6,830 nt of DNA, from the NCBI GenBank assembly GCA_002783525.1, contig PFGS01000087.1:1-6830 (forward strand), read 5' to 3'. This document shows, piece by piece, positions 1 to 6,401 of the stretch (positions within the stretch are counted from its first letter, which is position 1; each line of letters begins with the position of its first letter). The notes under the pieces were generated by a model, which did no database searches, was not told where the DNA came from, and saw only the letters and a list, made by a program, of their open reading frames with translations. Both the position numbers and the translations under genes were made by a program. This DNA comes from Ignavibacteriales bacterium CG12_big_fil_rev_8_21_14_0_65_30_8. GTDB taxonomy: Bacteria > Bacteroidota > Ignavibacteria > Ignavibacteriales > Ignavibacteriaceae.

Positions 1-1446
1 AAATCTATCATCAAATTTTGCCAAAGATGTTAGGTAATAAATTGCATCTGCTTCTTCTTCTGTTAAATTTGCATCACTTAAAGCGCCGCTGACTTTTTCT
101 TTGCTTAAGTCACCAACAGTAACACCTCTTCTGTGCATTCTAACTGCCATCATTTTCTTTAATATTTTTGATACCTTTTCTGTATCACCGGCACTAAAAA
201 GATTGGCCATATATTGAAGAGGGAATCTTGCATTATCAATTGTTCCCCATAATTCTTCTGTCGACGTATCGTAAAGCCAATCGTCATCCCACTTTTTAGC
301 AATAGGATCTAATTTGCTGTTTTGTTTTTCATTTTTTGCACCACTTAACGAAGCCATAACAGGTAACATTGGCGGAACATAAAACAACATCGGCATAGTT
401 CTGAATTCAGGATGAAGCGGCAAACCCAAACCCCATTCTTTAACAAATTTATAAACAGGTGAATTTTTTGCAGCGTGAATTGTTGAATCTGCAATTCCAT
501 TTGCTTTTGCATTTGCAATTACTTCCGGATCATTTGGATCTAAAATTATCTCCAACTGTCTATCAACAATTTCACTATCATCGGCCATTGCAACATTTTT
601 AATTCTTTCAGCATCATAAAGCATAACTCCTAAGTATCTAATTCTGCCAACGCAGGAATGCATACAAGCAGGAGCTATACCTGATTCTAATCTAGGATAA
701 CATAAAATACATTTTTCTGATTTACCTGTACTCCAGTTGTAATAAGTTTTTTTGTAGGGACAGGCAGTAACACACATTCTCCAAGCGCGGCAGACTTTTT
801 GATTTATTAATACAACTCCATCTTCACCTCGTTTGTAAATTGCACCTGAAGGACAGGAAGCAACACAAGCAGGATTTAAACAATGATTACATATTCTTGG
901 TAAATAAAAGAAAGCCATTTGTTCTAACTGGAACATAGCATCTCTTTCTGCAGGAGTTAAATTTTCTAAGTTAGGATCTTTTCTTGCATAATCTGGTGTA
1001 CCGCTTAAGTCATCATCCCAATTTGGACCTGCTTTTACATCAATCGGTTTTCCAGTGACTAGCGATACTGGTCTTGCAGTTGGCTGATCATCCATTGCAG
1101 GAGATTCTATCAAATTAGAATATTTATAAGTCCAAGGTTCGTAGTAATCATCCATTACAGGTAAATGCGGATTGTGAAAAATATTTTTCAATCCTTTGAA
1201 TTTACCGGCACCTTTAAGTTCAATATCACCTGAACCTTCAATTTTTTCCCATCCGCCTTTGTAAATTTTTTGATCTTCCCATTTAGTAGGATATCCTGTT
1301 CCGGGTTTTGTCTCCACATTATTCCACCACATATATTCGGCACCTTTTCTGTCAGTCCAGATATTTTTACAAGCGATTGAACAAGTGTGGCAGCCAATAC
1401 ATTTATCAAGGTGAAACAGCATTGAAACTTGTGATCTTACATCCAT
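1..1446 (-). CDS. narH: Respiratory nitrate reductase beta subunit NarH (3' end outside window)
   Basis: This is the electron-transfer subunit of membrane-bound nitrate reductase, carrying electrons from the membrane side to NarG. My codon-by-codon reading gives 482 residues with no stop or frameshift; the C-terminus lies beyond position 1. It opens MDVRSQVSMLFHLDKCIGCH, close to E. coli NarH. Four cysteine groups are visible: C16/C19/C22/C26; C186/C189/C194/C198; C219-xx-W222-xx-C225-xxx-C229; and C246/C249/C261/C265. Trp222 in place of a cysteine is the known family signature of the 3Fe-4S cluster site. The stretch between YVPP (about residue 359) and FPLQY (about residue 408) looks some 20 residues longer than I recall for E. 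coli NarH. The ATG at 1446 is chosen because the family N-terminus begins there; no Shine-Dalgarno is seen before it. It lies 182 bases downstream of narG in the same direction. A nitrite oxidoreductase beta subunit would look similar, but the close NarH match favours reductase. Confidence 0.96.
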   Translation of the reverse strand, partial: MDVRSQVSMLFHLDKCIGCHTCSIACKNIWTDRKGAEYMWWNNVETKPGTGYPTKWEDQKIYKGGWEKIEGSGDIELKGAGKFKGLKNIFHNPHLPVMDDYYEPWTYKYSNLIESPAMDDQPTARPVSLVTGKPIDVKAGPNWDDDLSGTPDYARKDPNLENLTPAERDAMFQLEQMAFFYLPRICNHCLNPACVASCPSGAIYKRGEDGVVLINQKVCRAWRMCVTACPYKKTYYNWSTGKSEKCILCYPRLESGIAPACMHSCVGRIRYLGVMLYDAERIKNVAMADDSEIVDRQLEIILDPNDPEVIANAKANGIADSTIHAAKNSPVYKFVKEWGLGLPLHPEFRTMPMLFYVPPMLPVMASLSGAKNEKQNSKLDPIAKKWDDDWLYDTSTEELWGTIDNARFPLQYMANLFSAGDTEKVSKILKKMMAVRMHRRGVTVGDLSKEKVSGALSDANLTEEEADAIYYLTSLAKFDDRF

Positions 1447-1456
1447 AATTTTATCT

Positions 1457-1481
1457 ATTATTTATTAGTGATTATTTATTA
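1457..1481. repeat. 11-bp direct repeat in the narH leader
   Basis: ATTATTTATTA occurs twice, at 1457-1467 and 1471-1481, three bases apart. On the transcribed strand this reads TAATAAATAAT twice, ending about 11 bases before the narH start codon. It is seen directly. It could be chance in very AT-rich DNA, or an unstructured A/U-rich leader that helps ribosomes load where no Shine-Dalgarno exists. Confidence 0.5.
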
Positions 1482-1494
1482 TCCGTATTTTTTA

Positions 1495-1581
1495 CTTGTC
1501 ATTTCGAAGGAGTTTATGACTGAGAAATCTTTACTAATAATTAAAGCGAAAAGATTTCTCTCTTCGGTCGAAATGACAAAG
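1495..1581. repeat. Large imperfect inverted repeat (REP-like) between narG and narH
   Basis: Two perfect arm segments pair: TTGTCATTTCGA at 1496-1507 with its complement at 1568-1579 (12 bp), and GAGAAATCTT at 1522-1531 with AAGATTTCTC at 1551-1560 (10 bp). They are separated by unequal internal bulges of 14 bases (1508-1521) and 7 bases (1561-1567), with a 19-base loop at 1532-1550. Each arm therefore reads as a copy of the same 'GTCATTTCGA ... GAGAAATCTT' unit with a different middle, placed head to head. I recall similar short units scattered between genes in Bacteroidota and Ignavibacteriota, but could not search. On the mRNA it would form a stable stem between narG and narH. No T-run follows in the direction of transcription, so it is not a standard intrinsic terminator. 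Confidence 0.85.
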
Positions 1582-1628
1582 CTTATAATTCTTAGAAAAT
1601 TATTTTTATTATCAAAGTAATTCATAAA

Positions 1629-4600
1629 TTAAAAAACAACTTTGTCCATCTTCTTAATTACAACGTGTGTATCTCTGTTTGGTGCTGATGGACCCCAGTA
1701 ATTAAATCCGTAAGTGAATTGACCATAACCGCCTGCAAGCAAGTTTGGTTTTAAATGAGTTCGTGTAAAACTATTATTACCGCCTGCACGTTTATTACCC
1801 CTTACTTGCGATTTAGGGATTCCAACTGTTCTTTCAACTGCGTGATAAACAATTGTAACACCTTTCGGTATTCTGTTACTCACAACTGCTCTTGCACAGT
1901 AAACACCGTGATCATTAAATACTTCTACCCAATCATTGTCTTGAATTTTAAGTTCTACTGCATCTTCTTCATTTATCCAAACGGGTTCGCACCCTCTGGA
2001 AAGAGTCAGCATTCTTATGTTATCACCATAAGTTGTGTGAATGTGCCATTTGCCGTGTGGAGTTAAACAGTTAAATATTTTAGCTTTACCGGACTTTAAT
2101 GTTTCTCTTAGATCGCCGTAAACTTCGGGTTTTGGCGATGGTTTGTAAGTAGGGAGATGTTCACCAAAAGCAATGTACATTTCGTGATCTAAATACAAAT
2201 GCTGTCTTCCTGTCAAGGTTCTCCAAGGTACCAATCTTTCATAATTGTAAGTGTACGGAGCATAGGCTCTTCCGTCATTCATCAATCCGGACCAAACAGG
2301 AGAAGTATTGTATCTTCTTGGTTGAGATTGCAATGATTTATAATCGAGTCTTACATCCTTGCTTCCTTCTGCAATATCCGTAAGTACAAGTCCCGTTTTC
2401 TTTTCAATATTTTTATACGCACGGTATGTTAATTCGCCATTGGTTAAGGATGATAATTTTAATACGGCATTTGCAGCCCATTCATCTTCTTTAATTGAAG
2501 GGAAAACTTTGTCATCAATTTTTTCTGTATGATTATCCGGTGAAGTAAGCATGCTATCATATTCATCTTCACACATATAATGATTACCATGTGCACCGAG
2601 TCCGTTTTTTCTTACTCCATCACCGAGAGCAATATATTTATCATAAATCTTGGTGTAGTCTCTTTCTACAACTGCAAGTTTGTGCATTGTTTTACCAGGA
2701 ACAGCTTCACATTCATCCATGTACCAGTCTTTAACTACAGGTTGAGAGATTTCATCAGCACTATCGTGACCAAGCGGTACAGTAACTACATCTTTTTGTA
2801 TTTCCGGTAAATGTATTTTTGCAAGTTCACTTGTAGCCTTTGCAATTTCTTTGAATATCTGCCAATCTGTTTTTGCTTCCCATACAGGAGGAATTGCTGC
2901 CGACAGCGGATGAATAAATGAATGCATATCTGTAGAATTTAGATCAGCTTTTTCATACCAGGATGCTGCAGGTAAAACTATATCAGAATATAAGGCTGAA
3001 GAATCCATTCTGAAATTAAGATCAACTACCAAATCCATTTTCCCTTTAGGTGCAACTTCGTGCCATTTAACTTCTTCTGTTTTTTCTTCTTCAATGTCTT
3101 TGCCTATTGCATTAGAATGAGTGCCTAAATAATGTTTGAGTAAATATTCGTGTCCTTTCATGCTTCCTGAAATAGCATTGCCTCTCCATATATACCAAGT
3201 GCGTGGAAAGTTTTCATCTGCATCAGGGTCAGAGATAGAATATTTTAATTTTTTTGATTTTAATTTTTCTAAAACATATTTTTTAATTTCGTCATCGTTT
3301 TTTGCTCCGTTGTTTTGAGCTTCTTTACAAAGTTCAAGGGGGTTTTCATTAAACTGGGGATAGAAAGGCATCCAACCCATTCTTACGGATTTAAATATTT
3401 TATCAGCGTGATGTCCTTTTGTCCATTCGTTATCAGGGGTTTTATTATAATTAGAAAAGTGACCGTCATATCTGTATTGGCAGGTATTTATATAATGCCA
3501 AATAGGTGTTTGTTGTAGTCTAACAGCGTTAACCCAATCTTTTGCAAAAGCAATCGTACCCCAGGAATCAGAAGGAGCTAATTTTTCCTGGCCTACATAA
3601 TGGTTGAGTCCTCCACCGTTTTTGCCTACACAACCGGTTAACATAAGAGCCATTATTCCTGCTCTATAAATAAGATTATTGTGATACCAGTGATTTATTC
3701 CGGCACCGATAATTATCATACATTTACCCTCTGTTGCTTCAGCAGTACTTGCCCACTCTCTTGCAAACTGTACAACAGATTTGCTGTCCATTCCGGTAAA
3801 AATTTCCTGCCAGGCCGGTGTATAAGCTGCATCTTTATCTTTATAATCTTTAGGATAATCACCATCAAGGCCTCTGTTAACTCCGTATTGTCCCATAGTA
3901 ATATCATAAACAGTAGCAACAGGAACTTTTTCACCGTCAACAGTTTCAATATATTTTACAGGTACGCCTCTTAGTCTCTTTTTATCCAAACCAAATTCAG
4001 TAAACTCAACCTGAAGGATTTTATCATTTTTATTAATTAATGTAAGCTGTGGGTTGAACTGAGAATTATCATCTGCATTTTCCAGTTTCAAATTCCAGTT
4101 GCCGCCTTTCTTATCCCAGCGATGACCGACGCTTCCTTTTGGAATTACTAGATTACCTGAATCTTCATCTATGTTTAAGAATTTCCAGTCACCATTTTCA
4201 ATATCTTTATATTTTTTGATTTTATTTGCACGAATTAATTTTCCAGGGGTATAATTTTTCCCTTCCTTTACTAATTCAACTAAATAAGGGGAATCGGTAT
4301 ATTTTTTTGTGTAATTAAGAAAATAAGGAGTTTGTTTTTCGTGATGAAATTCTTTTAAAATTACATGAGTAACTGCCATCCAAAAAGCTCCGTCACTACC
4401 AGCGTGCAAAGGCATCCATTGATCTGAATATTTTGATACCTGACTAAAATCGGGTGAGAATACAACAGCTTTTGTTCCGTTGTGTCTTGCTTCTGCAAAA
4501 AAGTGCGTGTCAGGTGTTCTTGTCATATTAAGATTTGAACCCATAACAGCAATAAATTTTGAATTATACCAATCGGCACTTTCACACACGTCAGTCTGCT

Positions 4601-5249
4601 CACCCCAGATTTCCGGCGAAGCATTTGGAAGATCACAATACCAATCGTAAAAACTAAGATTTACTCCTCCGAATAGTTGTAAAAATCTTCCACCGGCAGC
4701 ATAACTTAACATTGACATTGCAGGAATGGGAGAGAAACCGATCACTCTGTCAGGCCCGTATTTTTTAGCTGTATAAATATTTGAAGCCGCCATAATTTCA
4801 AGAACTTCATCCCAACTTGCTCTTCTAAATCCGCCTTTGCCTCTGGCTTTTTGGTATTTTTTTCTGTTCTCTTTATTGTTCTGAAGATTTTCCCATGCTT
4901 TAAGTACATCACCGGTTTTCTTTTTTTCTTCTCTATAGAGATCTAATAGTGTACCTCTAATTAATGGATATTTTATACGAAGCGGACTGTATAGATACCA
5001 TGAAAAAGAAATTCCTCTTTGGCAACCTCTTGGTTCATAGGGTGGAAGACTGTTTTCTAAAAGAGGGTAGTCTAACTGCTGAGTTTCCCAAACAACAATA
5101 CCGTCCTTTACGTGAATCTGCCAGGAACAGCCTCCTGTACAATTAACACCATGTGTGCTTCTGACAATTTTATCGTGTTGAAATCTGTTTCTGTAAAATT
5201 CTTCCCATTGGCGAGTTTCTGGTGAAATTAAATCTTGAATCCAACTCAT
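1629..5249 (-). CDS. narG: Respiratory nitrate reductase alpha (molybdenum catalytic) subunit NarG
   Basis: NarG reduces nitrate to nitrite at a molybdenum bis-MGD centre. The 1206-residue protein aligns by eye with E. coli NarG (1247 residues) along its whole length. The N-terminal motif H33-xxx-C37-xxx-C41 with C76 matches the ligands of the FS0 4Fe-4S cluster. D206 in YCDLP, reached with no gap relative to E. coli, corresponds to the molybdenum ligand Asp222. Other conserved stretches include the Mo-cofactor region GINHWYHN with CVGKNGGG about ten residues further on (near 520-560) and a C-terminal molydopterin-binding domain from about 1055 (LTPHGKWHIH) to 1190. No twin-arginine signal is present, and the N-terminus is about 17 residues shorter than in E. 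coli, so the enzyme should face the cytoplasm. The ATG at 5249 follows a weak AGAAGA and lies 26 bases after the cytochrome stop, indicating one operon. Cytoplasmic-type NxrA proteins are relatives and cannot be fully excluded by eye. Confidence 0.97.
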   Translation of the reverse strand: MSWIQDLISPETRQWEEFYRNRFQHDKIVRSTHGVNCTGGCSWQIHVKDGIVVWETQQLDYPLLENSLPPYEPRGCQRGISFSWYLYSPLRIKYPLIRGTLLDLYREEKKKTGDVLKAWENLQNNKENRKKYQKARGKGGFRRASWDEVLEIMAASNIYTAKKYGPDRVIGFSPIPAMSMLSYAAGGRFLQLFGGVNLSFYDWYCDLPNASPEIWGEQTDVCESADWYNSKFIAVMGSNLNMTRTPDTHFFAEARHNGTKAVVFSPDFSQVSKYSDQWMPLHAGSDGAFWMAVTHVILKEFHHEKQTPYFLNYTKKYTDSPYLVELVKEGKNYTPGKLIRANKIKKYKDIENGDWKFLNIDEDSGNLVIPKGSVGHRWDKKGGNWNLKLENADDNSQFNPQLTLINKNDKILQVEFTEFGLDKKRLRGVPVKYIETVDGEKVPVATVYDITMGQYGVNRGLDGDYPKDYKDKDAAYTPAWQEIFTGMDSKSVVQFAREWASTAEATEGKCMIIIGAGINHWYHNNLIYRAGIMALMLTGCVGKNGGGLNHYVGQEKLAPSDSWGTIAFAKDWVNAVRLQQTPIWHYINTCQYRYDGHFSNYNKTPDNEWTKGHHADKIFKSVRMGWMPFYPQFNENPLELCKEAQNNGAKNDDEIKKYVLEKLKSKKLKYSISDPDADENFPRTWYIWRGNAISGSMKGHEYLLKHYLGTHSNAIGKDIEEEKTEEVKWHEVAPKGKMDLVVDLNFRMDSSALYSDIVLPAASWYEKADLNSTDMHSFIHPLSAAIPPVWEAKTDWQIFKEIAKATSELAKIHLPEIQKDVVTVPLGHDSADEISQPVVKDWYMDECEAVPGKTMHKLAVVERDYTKIYDKYIALGDGVRKNGLGAHGNHYMCEDEYDSMLTSPDNHTEKIDDKVFPSIKEDEWAANAVLKLSSLTNGELTYRAYKNIEKKTGLVLTDIAEGSKDVRLDYKSLQSQPRRYNTSPVWSGLMNDGRAYAPYTYNYERLVPWRTLTGRQHLYLDHEMYIAFGEHLPTYKPSPKPEVYGDLRETLKSGKAKIFNCLTPHGKWHIHTTYGDNIRMLTLSRGCEPVWINEEDAVELKIQDNDWVEVFNDHGVYCARAVVSNRIPKGVTIVYHAVERTVGIPKSQVRGNKRAGGNNSFTRTHLKPNLLAGGYGQFTYGFNYWGPSAPNRDTHVVIKKMDKVVF

Positions 5250-5275
5250 AATAATATTCTTCTATTAGTTTATAA

Positions 5276-6169
5276 TTATTTTGATTTTTTTTGTCTGTTA
5301 TAAATTTGTTTGTTGACTGTATTTCTTTTCCTTCCGAACCATACTATCCCGAAAAATCCTAGAAGTATAACAACACCTGCAATCCCACTATAGATAAATC
5401 TTTTATCGTAATTAACCGGGTGTTGATAAATAGAATTTTTATCTGTTTCTCTTAAGAAAGCCAGTAAATAATATTTTTCATCTTTCGTAATTTCTTTATC
5501 TGTAAAAGCAGTTCGCATAATTGGAAATGGTGGACTTGAAATAATGGCATCAACTCCTAGTGCATTCAATCTTGAAAATGCATTTGTAAGATCTTTTGAA
5601 AGTAAACCACCGCTTATTAGATTGTCTTTAACAACATTGTGACATGAAAGACAGGGAGGACCTCCGTTTTTAAAACGTTTCTCTCCGGTAAAGTATTGCC
5701 AGCCAATATTTATTTCATCTTTACCTGCCTGATCTAATGTAAAACCTAAACTGTTTGTTAAAGTAAATGGGGGAGCATCAACTACATCGGTTGTAGAAAC
5801 GGTAGAACTTTTTTCTTTTATATAATTTATAACACTTATTATTTTAGCATCTGATAGTGCCTGATCCGGCATTATCACTTTATTGAATTCATTGAATATA
5901 CTTACTGCAATAGAATCACCGTTTTTGACCATGGTTTGTGATGATTTTACAAAATTTATTATCCAACCTTGCTTTAATCTGTCTTGTACATTTATAAGAT
6001 CAGGTCCAACTAATTTACCCTGTCCGATTGTATGACAGGCACGGCAAACGGTTAAAAATATTTTTTCACCATCATTTTGAGAGAAAATTGTACTGCTTAA
6101 AAATGGAATTATTAGTAGGATAAGGAGTGTTCTTTGCTTTAGATTTTCAAGTTTTTTATGTAGAATCAT
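5276..6169 (-). CDS. Diheme c-type cytochrome, membrane-anchored, first gene of the nar operon (NarC-like)
   Basis: The product is 297 residues. A basic N-terminus and hydrophobic stretch (about residues 13-30) form a signal peptide, probably cut near S30. Two CxxCH heme sites follow: C42-R-A-C45-H46 and C173-L-S-C176-H177. Likely axial methionines are M100 in VIMPDQ, in the usual class I cytochrome c position, and M219 in FPIMRTAF. A transmembrane helix at about 259-279 followed by basic residues (GRKR...) anchors it with both heme domains in the periplasm. The in-frame ORF extends upstream to 6253, but the ATG at 6169 is preferred: it has AAGGA six bases upstream and begins the signal peptide, whereas the extension is a polar, low-complexity translation of the promoter region. 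Its place directly before narG resembles narC of the Thermus nar operon, suggesting an electron-transfer or assembly role for nitrate reductase. Orthology to NarC is not shown. Confidence 0.9.
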   Translation of the reverse strand: MILHKKLENLKQRTLLILLIIPFLSSTIFSQNDGEKIFLTVCRACHTIGQGKLVGPDLINVQDRLKQGWIINFVKSSQTMVKNGDSIAVSIFNEFNKVIMPDQALSDAKIISVINYIKEKSSTVSTTDVVDAPPFTLTNSLGFTLDQAGKDEINIGWQYFTGEKRFKNGGPPCLSCHNVVKDNLISGGLLSKDLTNAFSRLNALGVDAIISSPPFPIMRTAFTDKEITKDEKYYLLAFLRETDKNSIYQHPVNYDKRFIYSGIAGVVILLGFFGIVWFGRKRNTVNKQIYNRQKKSK

Positions 6170-6175
6170 ATTATT

Positions 6176-6180
6176 TCCTT
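6176..6180 (-). promoter_or_regulatory. Ribosome binding site deciding the cytochrome start
   Basis: The minus strand reads AAGGA here, with six bases to the ATG at 6169-6167. It is the only clear Shine-Dalgarno in the nar operon part of the window and supports the 297-residue cytochrome over the longer upstream reading. Confidence 0.75.
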
Positions 6181-6201
6181 CTAAAAAAGAAACAAAATTA
6201 A

Positions 6202-6223
6202 AATCAGATTTATTACTCTGATT
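6202..6223. promoter_or_regulatory. Dyad AATCAGA-N8-TCTGATT, candidate operator of the nar operon
   Basis: A perfect 7-bp inverted repeat (6202-6208 with 6217-6223) surrounds an 8-base centre, TTTATTAC. It sits 33-54 bases upstream of the cytochrome start. It directly abuts a candidate promoter element on the minus strand at 6230-6223, so a bound protein would cover the likely transcription start. The half-site is not the FNR TTGAT/ATCAA sequence. The regulator is unknown. A small mRNA hairpin is the alternative. Confidence 0.5.
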
Positions 6224-6253
6224 AAACTTAAAAAAAATATATTTATAAAACAA
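6223..6253 (-). promoter_or_regulatory. Candidate promoter of the nar operon
   Basis: On the minus strand, TTG at 6253-6251 is followed 20 bases later by TAAGTTTA at 6230-6223. This approximates the Bacteroidota pattern of a -33 TTTG and a -7 TAnnTTTG, with one mismatch in each box. Read as a sigma-70 promoter, TTGTTT with a 17-base spacer to TAAGTT is also possible but weak. The DNA is so AT-rich that chance matches are easy, so this is tentative. Confidence 0.3.
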
Positions 6254-6327
6254 GACTTTTTTATTCGATTATAAAATTTTTTTTATTCCTTTTCCTTTTA
6301 AAAACATTATTACAAATATTTCCTAGT

Positions 6328-6346
6328 TTGTAACACCATTGTAACA
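6328..6346 (+). promoter_or_regulatory. Pho-box-like direct repeat upstream of the pstS-like gene
   Basis: TTGTAACA occurs at 6328-6335 and 6339-6346, an exact 8-base repeat with an 11-bp period. This is the layout of PhoB/PhoP binding sites: two 7-bp repeats with a 4-bp spacer in E. coli, and TTAACA-like hexamers 11 bp apart in Bacillus. The second copy ends 55 bases before the start codon, leaving room for a -10 region (TATATG at 6354-6359). The site and the downstream phosphate-binding protein gene support each other; binding itself is inferred. Confidence 0.6.
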
Positions 6347-6350
6347 TCTT

Positions 6351-6379
6351 AAATATATGTTTCTTAGACACATATTTTT
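6351..6379. repeat. Imperfect palindrome in the pstS-like leader
   Basis: The sequence is symmetric about base 6365, with 12 of 14 positions pairing: AAA/TTT, ATATGT (6355-6360) with ACATAT (6370-6375), and TCT (6362-6364) with AGA (6366-6368). It covers the probable -10 and transcription start of the pstS-like gene and ends ten bases before its ribosome binding site. It may be an operator or a weak leader hairpin; AT-rich composition makes chance a fair alternative. Confidence 0.4.
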
Positions 6380-6388
6380 TAATAAATT

Positions 6389-6393
6389 AGGAG
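6389..6393 (+). promoter_or_regulatory. Ribosome binding site of the pstS-like gene
   Basis: AGGAG lies eight bases before the ATG at 6402. This is a strong Shine-Dalgarno and fixes the start at the head of the signal peptide. Confidence 0.8.
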
Positions 6394-6401
6394 AAAAAAT
6401 A

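Noticed and set aside
1188..1409. 73-residue minus-strand ORF and several short plus-strand ORFs over narG
   Set aside because: They lie in other frames of the well-conserved narH and narG genes, have no recognisable domains or ribosome sites, and are expected by chance.
1495..1581. Reading the narG-narH hairpin as an intrinsic terminator
   Set aside because: No T-run follows the stem in the direction of transcription, the arms are AT-rich with large unequal bulges, and narH continues the operon downstream.
1495..1581. A complete insertion sequence or MITE
   Set aside because: The element is only about 87 bases, no coding remnant is present, and I see no clear target-site duplication at its edges.
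3716..3949. 77-residue minus-strand ORF inside narG
   Set aside because: It is an alternative frame of the region encoding the conserved Mo-cofactor domain of NarG; the narG frame is intact across it.
6170..6253. In-frame N-terminal extension of the cytochrome c gene (ATG at 6253)
   Set aside because: The extra 28 residues would precede the signal peptide and overlap the candidate promoter and dyad; the ATG at 6169 has a good AAGGA site and sits at the signal peptide.
6254..6320. Homopolymer A and T runs as a bidirectional terminator
   Set aside because: There is no GC-containing stem next to the runs, and both neighbouring genes begin here rather than end.
6170..6401. An FNR-type site (TTGAT-N4-ATCAA) for anaerobic control of nar
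   Set aside because: No sequence close to that consensus was found in the intergenic region; the dyad at 6202-6223 has a different half-site and spacing.
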